From: an uncultured Nitrosospira sp.
GTDB taxonomy: Bacteria; Nitrospirota; Nitrospiria; Nitrospirales; Nitrospiraceae
Length of the DNA: 38,388 bases
Direction of reading: 5' to 3'
NCBI GenBank assembly: GCA_900696515.1
Contig: CAADGK010000121.1
Span: forward strand, 1-38,388
Program-made: the position numbers and the translations under genes
Notes under the pieces: model-generated
What the model was told of the DNA's origin: nothing
The model's database searches: none
Seen by the model: the letters and a program-made list of their open reading frames with translations, nothing else
Shown: piece after piece, positions 24,792 to 32,675 of the stretch
Numbering within the stretch: position 1 is the first letter of the stretch
Layout: each line of letters begins with the position of its first letter

Positions 24792-25808
24792 ATGGGCCAG
24801 AAAGGACGCATGACGAAACGAGGTCGACGGCCGAAAGCGTATAGCCAGGCAGAACGGCTGGCGCGGATGATGCGCTCTCTGGCGAGTCATAGCATGACGA
24901 TCAATGAGCTGGCTCACGAGTTCGAGATCACTCGGCGACAAGTGTACCGGGATCTCGAGCGTCTCGAAGAGGAGGGGCATCCGTTGACCCTGTCCGATGT
25001 GTCCGGGGAACGATCTTGGCAGTTGCCGCTCGGCTACAAAGGGCTTCAACCCATTACGCTCTCGCCCTATGAACTCATGTCGCTCCAGCTTGCGCGGTCC
25101 GGCTTGGCCTATCTAGAAGGGACTCCGTTTCTCGATGATCTGGATCAGACGCTAGCCAAGATCCGCACGTCGCTTCCCGAGAAAACCAGCAATCATTGGG
25201 ATCGATTGCTGCAGGTGTTTACGCCGTTACCGAGGCCGCTGAAGACCTACGGTGGGCAGGCTTCGCTGCTACGTGATCTGCGTAAAGCCTTATTACTCCA
25301 GCTGAGAGTTGAGCTCGAATATCGAAAGCCTGGTGAAGACGAACTGATTAGTTATCGGATTGATCCTTACACCTTGGCGCTGTATAAGCAGGGTTTGTAT
25401 GTGACGGCTTATTCGCACACGTCCGGAGGCGACCGTCTGTTTTTGGTGGATCGAATGAAGACGATCCAGGTCACCGATGAACGGTTTGATTTGCCGGCCA
25501 ACTTCGCAGCCGCTGAACGGTTCACCGAGCTCTTCGGGTTGGTGGAGGAAGCGCCGCAGGATATCGTATTGCATGCCAGCGCGGACGTGGCCCATTTTTT
25601 TCGTGAATCGCAGTGGCACTCCAGTCAGCAATTCACGCCCCAGGACGATGGATCCTTGCTCGTGACCTTCCGGGCTGGCGGATTGGAGGAAATCTCCCAG
25701 TGGGTATTGTCCTGGGGGAAAGAGATGAAAGTCCTCGGTCCGCCTGAGTTGGTTGCGGTGATCACCGAGCAGCTTGCCCAGACTCTACACCGCTACACCC
25801 CCCGATGA
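24792..25808 (+). CDS. WYL-domain transcriptional regulator
   Basis: 338 residues. A DeoR-type winged HTH covers residues about 18-75 (RMMRSLASHSMTINELAHEF, RRQVYRDLERLEEEGHPLT). The WYL domain is at about 170-240 (YRIDPYTLALYKQGLYVTAY, DRLFLVDRMKTIQV), with a WCX-type C-terminal dimerisation segment (ISQWVLSWGKEMKVLGPPELV). The core triad reads L-Y-V rather than W-Y-L. WYL regulators bind ligands, often nucleic acids, and control DNA-damage or phage-defence loci. Starts at 24792 and 24810 are both possible; neither has an ideal ribosome site. The regulated genes are unknown, but the helicase-nuclease and nuclease units just upstream are candidates. Confidence 0.88.
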   Translation: MGQKGRMTKRGRRPKAYSQAERLARMMRSLASHSMTINELAHEFEITRRQVYRDLERLEEEGHPLTLSDVSGERSWQLPLGYKGLQPITLSPYELMSLQLARSGLAYLEGTPFLDDLDQTLAKIRTSLPEKTSNHWDRLLQVFTPLPRPLKTYGGQASLLRDLRKALLLQLRVELEYRKPGEDELISYRIDPYTLALYKQGLYVTAYSHTSGGDRLFLVDRMKTIQVTDERFDLPANFAAAERFTELFGLVEEAPQDIVLHASADVAHFFRESQWHSSQQFTPQDDGSLLVTFRAGGLEEISQWVLSWGKEMKVLGPPELVAVITEQLAQTLHRYTPR

Positions 25809-26941
25809 TTGCATTGCTCTCACACCCGTGACCGCCTATCCCTATATCCTCCATCGTCGCATAGCCATGGCATAGTTTGTCATATCAGTGGGGCATGCTC
25901 GCGCACACGCGGCTGAGGGAGAACAGTCAGCACGCGCATTCTCGTGACGAATGATGATCCAGGCGCCGATGACCTTCGGGGCCTGCAAGCCACGGCTGGT
26001 GAGGCGTAACACTAACACCACGTGTGTCGAAGAGGGGAGGAGGTATGTCGATGACTGGTATCGCGAGCCCAATCACTTGGTGGTAAGTAGGCATCAGGGC
26101 GTTACGATACGCTTCGAGGCGCCATGGGCGAACGGACTCCATGGCACACCGCCGCAGGTAGACATTCGTCTTAATGAAGATTTTGTTCTGCGATTGAGTC
26201 CAAATGTCTTGAGTTCCTCAAGCCAAAGGAAGCGGTGTTGGCACCAGCGTATGCCACTATTGTCGACCTCCGTGCCCGATCACCCTGATTCCAGCAGATT
26301 GCGTTTCTTCGATCAACCCGTACGTGCTCTCGGTCTCTAGATGTCGCGCAACTGATCAAGCAGTATCTGGGACTCTCCTACGTCGATCCTGTCAGTCCCT
26401 CTGTCTGCTCTATGTGTATTGAGAGCCGGTGAATTGGCAAGCCTCCAAGGCATTCCCTCAACACTGTGAGGAGATTTGTCGGTTTCGCGAAGCGGTTTCG
26501 GAGAGTGAAGTCTCGTTCGAAACCTTGAGTTACTCGACCTATGCACGGAGTGGGCAGGTTGGCAAGATCCTCGCTGGCTGAAGCACCACCCGTCAGTGTT
26601 GAGTTGGGGAAGGACGAGATGCCGAAACATTGATCATCACGAAGCATCCCGGATGCTCCGTTTGAAATATGAACAGGTAGATCGTCGAGAGGAACACCTC
26701 GAACTGACTTAGGGGAGCCGAGTAGGATGTATGACGATTGTGAACCGCCCACCGCGGCAGTAGCGGTGGGCTGCAAGTCGACTCACCGGTTTAACGAAGC
26801 AAATCTGTCACCTGGCGCCACGCATCTACCACTGCCATACCGTTTAAACCTCTTCAACGACATCCGTTGGGCTCACAGTTCAGCGCTCTTAGGCCACCCG
26901 TTTCGCGACAATATTAGGGCTGAACATCCGCCCGTTCTGAT
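25809..26941. other. About 1.1 kb of apparently decayed sequence
   Basis: No intact gene. Short plus-strand stretches read as protein (VAQLIKQYLGLSYVDPV near 26345; a GTG frame with EEICRFREAVSESEVSFE near 26430-26577) but end quickly. This suggests eroded coding DNA. A 9-bp inverted repeat GCCCACCGC/GCGGTGGGC lies at 26747-26771. Confidence 0.4.
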
Positions 26942-26958
26942 GTGACATTTCCTGTCAC
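26942..26958. promoter_or_regulatory. GTGAC-N7-GTCAC operator-like site 3
   Basis: GTGAC ATTTCCT GTCAC, extended to TGTGAC/GTCACA. It is 84 bases before the Tat-primase start codon. Arms and spacing match the two sites before the vWA operon, suggesting shared control. No clean -10 can be placed after it. Confidence 0.55.
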
Positions 26959-27042
26959 AGGTGTCTGTTAGAGTACCTCTCGAGCTAGGGCACTTAAAAA
27001 CGCAACGGAACAGTGTCCCCTTCAGTGCGTGGAGACGAAATT

Positions 27043-28347
27043 ATGCTCAACCGACGAAACTTCCTGAAAACACTGCCCGCGCTCGGAATGGGCCTACTCG
27101 TGCCATCGCGCCGCCCAAATGCAGCGGCTGCGAGCCCAGAGATGCCCATAAGACCCAACTCAATCGGCCCGGTTATTCCGGTCGAGCAGAGAATGCAAGA
27201 GTTAGCGACTGATGATGATGGCGTGCTTGCACGCGAACGGTGGGCGGATCTGTTGGATGACTTGGACTGTGTTGAGATTGCGATGCGGTACTTTGGTCTC
27301 ACAGAGTTCTCCCGATGCGTCGGAGATGTCAATTTTTGGCGATCCTATTGTCCCTTCTGCGGGTTTAACACTCTCTGCACGCTCGAGATTGGACCTGAGT
27401 CATTCCGGTGTGACTGGTGCGCGGCGGCAGGCTCCACGATCGAACTCTATGCCAGAATTGAGGGGCTCTCCGATGAGGATGCCCGCTGTCGTTTGGAGGT
27501 ATTACTCCATGACGGAACATTGGTCGGTCGTCGTCCAGAATATGAACATGCGTGGAGCCTCATGGGGGAGGCGCATCAATTTTATAATCAATTGCTTGGA
27601 GAGAGCGCAGAGGGTGCTGGGGTGCGCTCAATCCTGACGGAACAGGGGATCAGTCCTTCTACCATCCAACAGTTTATGCTGGGATATGCACCAGCAGCGC
27701 CCACTGATCTGCTCAGTCGGCATTTGCTGGAAGGCGGGTATGATCCCGAATGCCTGCAATATGTCAGTCTGAAGGCGGAGCATAGATCCAACGCAATCGT
27801 TGATCGATATGCCGGAGGCAATCTCCTGATACCTATTCGCGATGCATTCGGCCACAGCTGGGGGTTTTTTCAGAAGGCACTCGATGGGGGAAAGACAAAC
27901 TTTGATGCCGGATGGATTCAAAGCACCGTCCCAGTATCAGAACGTCGGCGACGACGACTAATCTTTCCCCAGCCGAGTTGGCCGCAGGACTTCCGTCTTT
28001 ATGAGAACGTGCTCTTGGCGAAAACGCCGTGGGAAGTGGTCGCATTAGGGGAGGCCGGCATCGAGAATGTTGCCTATATATTAGAGAGCACGTCTGTCCA
28101 CGATCCCATTCCGAGAAGGACTTTACTGGCCTTGGCCAACAACATCGTCTGTCCAATTGACGGCGAGGGCAATGGTCCGACCGCAGCGTACGATTTAATA
28201 AATGCTCTTGGAGGTGATTCTGTGAGGCTCCGGGTCGTGTCCGTACCATCCAAATGGAGCGTCATACAACTTCTGACAAGTGGGGGAGCCGCGACGGTGC
28301 AGGAGGCAATGGCTCGCGCAATTCCGCTTCATCAATGGCGTGGCTGA
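27043..28347 (+). CDS. Degenerate DnaG-like primase with a Tat-type signal
   Basis: 434 residues. ATG 27043 has GGAG eight bases upstream; 27013 lacks one. Residues 3-9 read NRRNFLK, a near-consensus twin-arginine motif. A hydrophobic run (TLPALGMGLLV) and an Ala-rich cleavage-like site (NAAAASP) follow. A zinc-ribbon of CHC2 type comes next (Cys103/Cys106 in YCPFCG, Cys123/Cys126 in CDWC). Then comes a stretch like the DnaG N-terminal catalytic fold (VRSILTEQGISPSTIQQFML, LLIPIRDAFGHSWGF). The TOPRIM part is degenerate: LLAKTPWEVVALGEAGI lacks the usual Glu-Gly, and the Asp-x-Asp region reads IDGEGNG. It probably does not synthesise primers; export by Tat is predicted only from sequence. Confidence 0.8.
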   Translation: MLNRRNFLKTLPALGMGLLVPSRRPNAAAASPEMPIRPNSIGPVIPVEQRMQELATDDDGVLARERWADLLDDLDCVEIAMRYFGLTEFSRCVGDVNFWRSYCPFCGFNTLCTLEIGPESFRCDWCAAAGSTIELYARIEGLSDEDARCRLEVLLHDGTLVGRRPEYEHAWSLMGEAHQFYNQLLGESAEGAGVRSILTEQGISPSTIQQFMLGYAPAAPTDLLSRHLLEGGYDPECLQYVSLKAEHRSNAIVDRYAGGNLLIPIRDAFGHSWGFFQKALDGGKTNFDAGWIQSTVPVSERRRRRLIFPQPSWPQDFRLYENVLLAKTPWEVVALGEAGIENVAYILESTSVHDPIPRRTLLALANNIVCPIDGEGNGPTAAYDLINALGGDSVRLRVVSVPSKWSVIQLLTSGGAATVQEAMARAIPLHQWRG

Positions 28348-28370
28348 CAGGAAGAGGCCGAAAATGAGGC

Positions 28371-28419
28371 TGACCCAAAACCAGAAAAGTAGGCCAGCGG
28401 GAACTTGAGGAAAACGGCC
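28371..28419 (+). repeat. 48-49 bp inverted repeat, left copy
   Basis: Near-identical, in reverse complement, to 30531-30578: one substitution (CCA versus CCC) and one extra A. It begins TGACCCAAAACC and ends ACGGCC. Sequences beyond both ends differ between copies, so the repeat unit is bounded. It lies 24 bases after the primase stop. Confidence 0.85.
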
Positions 28420-28737
28420 CAAGCGTGGTCTTCTTTACGCAGAAGTCTGCCGCAATTTGGGCATCAGTGAGCAGACGTTCGACACCTGGACGCGGAAATA
28501 CGCGGGGCTCGGCCTGAGTGAACTCCGGGAGCTCCGACAACTCCTGGACGAACTGCTGAACTGGGAACTGTTTGATACACTCTGGGAGGTGAAGGTGCTC
28601 GTGGAGCGCCGGCGGCAGACCTACAACCGAATTCGGCCCCACAGTACGCTGGGGTATCGTCCGCCAGCACCGGAAGCGATCGCGTCGCGTTGTGCGTGAC
28701 TCACATTCACGCTGGTATAACTATAGAGGGCAGGTCA
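28420..28737 (+). mobile_element. IS3-family element remnant with internal deletion
   Basis: The frame ending at 28699 joins part of an IS3 OrfA (AEVCRNLGISEQTFDTW, KYAGLGLSELRELRQL) directly to the end of OrfB (ELFDTLWEVKVLVE, YNRIRPHSTLGYRPPAPEAI). The leucine zipper end of OrfA and nearly all of the OrfB integrase core, including the DDE residues, are missing. An IS end may lie near 28737 (GGCAGGTCA). The product cannot transpose. Confidence 0.8.
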
Positions 28738-28976
28738 GTCTTGCACCAGGATTTTGCCGATGGTTGATTCCCTGAGTAGGCGAAGCCCGTGACTGCAACG
28801 ATCATAAAGTCTCTCTTTCTTCGGATGGTGGCGACTATGTTATGTGTGGGGTCTCGTCGCTCGGCGCTGGCGTACAGCGAAATGTGGCGAAGTGGTTTTC
28901 AGCCCTCTCGCATTAAGGTTAGGCTTGAGGGGGCCTTGGAGACGGGAGAGCATCCCCTTGATGGAAGGGTCATCCG

Positions 28977-30125
28977 TCACTCGCGTTGCCCGAAGCGCTG
29001 TTGGGCAAATGCCATGATTCGCTTTCTGTAGGACTTGCGCGTATGCCGAAGGAGAGTGATCCAGTTGTATGTGGGGCCTAGACGCCAGACGCCTGCGGCG
29101 TCAGTCCAGGGGCCATAGGCCCGTTGGTTTTTCCAAAGCAATGAATACAGAGAACTCCAGGCGACGGATGCTACAAAAATGGCGACGCCAAATAGGCTGA
29201 CTACAGAAGGGCCGAGACGAAGTAGTTGTGCCGGAGTGGATGGCGGTGCATACGGTACAGGGTCACCTTTATCGACAATGTGCAAGAACTGGCCGGGATA
29301 CTTTTTTTGAATGTCCGTGACGAAGCAGTTGTCACCAACCTGCGGTGATGCGAACGTGACTAGTCTTGCGTCATTGTGCTTCTGTGCGGCGTCACACCAG
29401 TTGCCGTAGGCGTGAAAAGCCAGTGTTGCCATCGCGCCGCCGAGTGAATGACCAACAAACCATACCTGTCCGGTTGCTTTACGAGACTGGAGTTGACTGA
29501 AAATCGGTGTGCCGACAGGCTTCGTGCGCCGCCAAAACAGACGTTCAGCACTTCCCGATTCGATTGCCATCACGCCGAGCACCGCGACTAGGCCGAAGAG
29601 CGTGCCCAAGAGCATTGAGAGCAAGAAGTAGTTCGCTACAACACAGGCAGTTATGCCAATTGCTAGGTAGCGAAAAAGCAGCTGAATGCCGGACGAAGGG
29701 CGCAAGAACGTGGTGTCGAGAATGTCCGTTCCGTACCAGAGCTGCGACCATGTGCGCAGGATGCCTTGGTGCACAAAGCCAGGTGATATGGTCTTGACCG
29801 GAGCGGCTTGTATCTTCAATTCCGGCTCGGTAGTCACATGCTTCATGTTGGCATCTACAATCGAGAAGTCCGTCGAAGCAGTTTGGAAATTTGTGAGAAG
29901 CCAGGGTCCCAAACCGTATGACTCCGTGCCTCTAAAAATGACGTAGGTCCGACCATCGCCGTCACGTTTGAGTACGGCGAGCTTTGTGCTGAGCAGGAAT
30001 GGCTTAATACTGCAGCACGTTACGCATGTAAGTTCTTCAAGCTCGCTCAGCTCAGTGTCAGTCGCGAAGTCGCAGTAATTCAGCGCGCGAACTACGTCGT
30101 CAAGTGTGATGCTCATACGTCTCAT
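28977..30125 (-). CDS. Class 3 lipase-like protein with internal membrane helices
   Basis: About 382 residues; ATG 30125 or 30116 (no strong ribosome site). Alpha/beta-hydrolase features of the class 3 lipase family are present: oxyanion strand VIFRGTES (63-69), nucleophile Ser227 in VGHSLGGAMA, VTFASPQVGD, Asp288 in VDKGDPVPY, and a likely His near 365 (TLLRHTRKSY). Two hydrophobic segments (about 148-188) sit between the oxyanion strand and the nucleophile, and another at about 305-330. This is unusual for the family and suggests a membrane-bound esterase. AT-rich codon use differs from the 15-21 kb genes. The substrate is unknown. Confidence 0.85.
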   Translation of the reverse strand: MRRMSITLDDVVRALNYCDFATDTELSELEELTCVTCCSIKPFLLSTKLAVLKRDGDGRTYVIFRGTESYGLGPWLLTNFQTASTDFSIVDANMKHVTTEPELKIQAAPVKTISPGFVHQGILRTWSQLWYGTDILDTTFLRPSSGIQLLFRYLAIGITACVVANYFLLSMLLGTLFGLVAVLGVMAIESGSAERLFWRRTKPVGTPIFSQLQSRKATGQVWFVGHSLGGAMATLAFHAYGNWCDAAQKHNDARLVTFASPQVGDNCFVTDIQKKYPGQFLHIVDKGDPVPYAPPSTPAQLLRLGPSVVSLFGVAIFVASVAWSSLYSLLWKNQRAYGPWTDAAGVWRLGPTYNWITLLRHTRKSYRKRIMAFAQQRFGQRE

Positions 30126-30556
30126 CAAGGCTCATGTGACGGCTAACGTGCCAAATGAGCCGCGCGCTGTAGTGGCATGATTGCGCAAGACTTCCATCGC
30201 GTCGGCTCCATTTAGATGTTAGGCCGTGTCATAAAATCAGCTCCTCGTGGAGGAAGTCGATTCCAAAGATTTCGCCAGGCCGAGAGAACTCGGCCACGCT
30301 TGAATCGGTTGAGTACACTAACAGGCACGATGGGGGGCGCAAGGCACTGTCTTTCGTGGCCATCGGTCGAAACGTGTTTGTCTAGCGTCGCTCAATAGAC
30401 TCAGTTCACGGCGAACGCCCAGCACTTCCTTTAGCAGTCCCTTGTGATAGCCCGTGTTCTTACATTCGACTACCAGCCAAATCTGATTATTCCTTGGGCG
30501 CCCACTCAGGTTTAAGGCGATGATCGCGCAGGCCGTTTCCTCAAGTTCCCGCTGGC
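30126..30556 (-). pseudogene. Remnant with an ECK nuclease-like motif
   Basis: On the minus strand an open frame runs from the 48-bp repeat (about 30540) to a TAG at 30318-30320. It reads IWLVVECKNTGYHKGLLKEV then LGVRRELSLL. A strand followed by Glu-x-Lys and a helix is typical of PD-(D/E)XK nucleases. No start codon or N-terminal half is visible; it abuts the repeat that truncated the next gene. The remaining bases to the lipase start hold nothing supported. Confidence 0.35.
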
Positions 30557-30578
30557 CTACTTTTCGGGTTTTGGGTCA
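30531..30578 (-). repeat. 48-49 bp inverted repeat, right copy
   Basis: Inverted partner of 28371-28419. Its TGACCC end lies exactly where the lipoprotein hydrolase frame turns from protein-like sequence into a short tail and stop, so its arrival truncated that gene. Confidence 0.85.
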
Positions 30579-31003
30579 TTAGAGATCAGCCCTCCCATGC
30601 TGTGGGTCACAAAGATGACCTTATCGAACCGAGTAAAAATCTCCATGTCTCTGAGTCGGATTTGCAATCGAGTAGCAATTTCGTGAATGTTGCTCCCGCG
30701 TTGAAGCGGTTGGCTTAAATATCCAATGCTAATGGTTTTGACAGCATGGCCCAAGGACGAATCTTCGGCTAGCATCTGTGGCCAACCAAGTCGCGCATTT
30801 TCCGATCGAAACGTTAAATCGGAATCTCCAAGTATTCCATGCACAAACACGATGACGGCTCTCTCCTTGCCTAGAGGCGAAGAATACTCTCGCTCTTTGG
30901 GCGTAGTCTGAATGACCAAAGACTCACATGCTGCTATGAGACAAATTGAGCTTAAAATGGATGCATACCAGAAAGCTTTGCAAACACCGCAATCCCTCGG
31001 CAT
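30557..31003 (-). pseudogene. Truncated alpha/beta-hydrolase lipoprotein
   Basis: ATG 31003 has GAGGAG five bases upstream. A lipoprotein signal peptide is visible (YASILSSICLIAAC, lipobox IAAC). The N-terminal half of an alpha/beta hydrolase follows: VIVFVHGILGDSD (oxyanion HG) and VIFVTHSMGGLIS (nucleophile Ser). The frame then enters the 48-bp repeat, adds NDPKPEK and stops. The acid and histidine of the triad are absent, so it should be inactive. The full family length would be at least 100 residues more. Confidence 0.75.
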
Positions 31004-31054
31004 AAACACTCCTCTTGCTTGACTAAATTCCCCAGCGGTCCATAGATCACGCAG

Positions 31055-31222
31055 TTACCAGGGATGGCGCAGGCTGGGGGCAAGCAGTTTTAGGCCATCC
31101 AAGGCGACCCTTCGACGGCCTGTGAGAAGCAGATATCTTGGTGTCAAATCTCCAAGAGTAGTAAAAATTATAAATGCTAGGGTTTCTTGGCTCCCAAGTA
31201 AGTAAATTTGTCGTTTAAGCAT
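31055..31222 (-). CDS. Small hypothetical protein
   Basis: 55 codons, with AGAGGAAAGGA immediately upstream of ATG 31222. It has a hydrophobic centre (QETLAFIIFTTLGDL) and a basic C-terminus (TGRRRVALDGLKLLAP). No family is recognised. The ribosome site and strand agreement with its neighbours give modest support. Confidence 0.35.
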   Translation of the reverse strand: MLKRQIYLLGSQETLAFIIFTTLGDLTPRYLLLTGRRRVALDGLKLLAPSLRHPW

Positions 31223-31256
31223 ATCCTTTCCTCTTTGCTGTTCCCGACATCCACAA

Positions 31257-31673
31257 TCACTTCGACGCCGACCAGATGATCGCTGCATCATTGACCGGTT
31301 TGGGAGCTCTGGAAATGACCTGTTTATCATTTTTCTGGTCGGCAACGATGTCAGCCGCAATCCCCCCCGCAAAGACTGTTTTGGTTTGGGAAAACTTGAT
31401 TGCGCTGTTTTGGGAGATAAATTTTACATCCATCCCCGCCGCGCCCTGCGTGGGTTCCTGGCTGTAATCCGGCTGTACAAGCTCTGAGTCCCTAAGCTCT
31501 ATCCCAGCATAGAAGGGAGAGGCCGCCTGGGATGAAACGCCAGTTCCTGGCGTCACCACCCCCACGGTGATGGCGGGCTTCTGCTCCTTCAGCGATGCCT
31601 TAAGGCTGTCATACGAGGGCACGCTTATTTTCAGCCTGAACCGGTAAAAATGGGGGAACCTTCGAAAAATCAA
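31257..31673 (-). CDS. Hypothetical protein, possibly N-terminally truncated
   Basis: 138 codons from a TTG at 31673 without a ribosome site. An in-frame stop lies a few codons upstream. The sequence from about residue 15 on is protein-like and low in rare codons (ISVPSYDSLKASLKEQKPAI, GVVTPGTGVSSQAASPFYAG, FSQTKTVFAGGIAADIV). The first residues are not typical of a start, so the gene may have lost its 5' end. No domain is recognised. Confidence 0.4.
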   Translation of the reverse strand: MIFRRFPHFYRFRLKISVPSYDSLKASLKEQKPAITVGVVTPGTGVSSQAASPFYAGIELRDSELVQPDYSQEPTQGAAGMDVKFISQNSAIKFSQTKTVFAGGIAADIVADQKNDKQVISRAPKPVNDAAIIWSASK

Positions 31674-31932
31674 GCCGCCATAGAAATACTACCTATCGAA
31701 CTTCATGAGCACATTACCTTCTCGACCCGCGCACCCTATCTTTCGCCAGGTTCGGAGCAGACCATGAGTGAGCTCGCGATAAAACCTTTCATAGATCCAA
31801 ATTTACGTAAAACGGAAAAGCTATCCTTGCGAGGATACAGGTCAAGGTATTAAGCCGATCCAGTAATGCACTATTTCTAAGCGAGCTAACCCTTGAAAAC
31901 GTTAGTGAGCATTTAGTCCGTCGGCTAGAGCA
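31674..31932. other. Intergenic region, nothing supported
   Basis: AT-rich stretch between two minus-strand genes. A 67-codon plus-strand frame overlaps it but has no ribosome site and starts inside the neighbouring gene; I do not support it. Confidence 0.4.
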
Positions 31933-32541
31933 TCATTTTATGCGCTTAATTTGCAATCGTAAGGCACCCTTATTGTTGAAGTAGCGGCCTTTCATGTCGT
32001 TTGCATAAAAGTACAGCTCTCCATCTCTTGCTATTGTTATAGGACGAGAAGTAATCAATGACACGTTTCTGTCAGTATCAGACTTACGGCTGGGCTCAAA
32101 TATCACGAAACTGTCCGCATCCGACGAATCCAAGGTTCCTACCAACGCATACCAATTCGCTTTGTCGGAACGTTTTAGAAAGGCAAATGTCGCTCCACCA
32201 AATTTGAGAAAAGGATTTAGCCACCCATTCTCCGGTGTAGCTGCTACTGAGCCGTCAACCCATTCTTCTGTCTCTTCCAAAATTGAGAAAATATAGGTTT
32301 GACCTTGTTCCACTTTAATTGGGCTCTTGTTCCAGGGCCTGCACGCACAAACTTCAACCTCATCTTCTGCGAGTTTACTGGTACCGATGACTAGCTCCTT
32401 TAGCTCAGGGCTGGGGCTCGATTCAAATGGGCAATGGCTGCACTCGCAGGTATCCGGCTTCAAAATGAACGAACAGTTGGTCAGTATTAGGCACAACAGC
32501 AATAGAGTCAGCGACCCAGACGATCTTAAAATGAACAGCAT
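31933..32541 (-). CDS. Lipoprotein of unknown function
   Basis: 202 residues. The signal peptide has a lipobox-like LTNC near residue 23 (TLLLLCLILTNC); Asn before the Cys is unusual. A Cys cluster follows (CECSHC). The C-terminal half is beta-rich and ends GELYFYANDMKGRYFNNKGA. This phrase recalls galactose-binding-like/PA-IL-type domains, where an Asn-Asp-rich loop binds carbohydrate or calcium. Location is probably outer membrane or periplasm. The 5' end has no strong ribosome site. Function unknown. Confidence 0.65.
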   Translation of the reverse strand: MLFILRSSGSLTLLLLCLILTNCSFILKPDTCECSHCPFESSPSPELKELVIGTSKLAEDEVEVCACRPWNKSPIKVEQGQTYIFSILEETEEWVDGSVAATPENGWLNPFLKFGGATFAFLKRSDKANWYALVGTLDSSDADSFVIFEPSRKSDTDRNVSLITSRPITIARDGELYFYANDMKGRYFNNKGALRLQIKRIK

Positions 32542-32675
32542 TATTTCAGAGTTTCTCTGATCTGTTGTGATGTGAGATTTTGATCAAGTCGGGAGCGCCT
32601 ATCTCTAGGATTCACTTCTATGTGTGATCTCAACAGAAATATCGGAATCCGAACCGCGTATACAATCGGATACTA

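Noticed and set aside
24441-25049. 202-codon minus-strand frame
   Set aside because: Overlaps the WYL regulator start antisense; no domain and no ribosome site.
25951-26340. 129-codon plus-strand frame
   Set aside because: No ribosome site and no family resemblance; lies in decayed sequence.
26941-26959. CRP/FNR binding site
   Set aside because: TGTGA and TCACA are present but separated by nine bases instead of six, and the spacing is conserved in the two other sites, so a different regulator is more likely.
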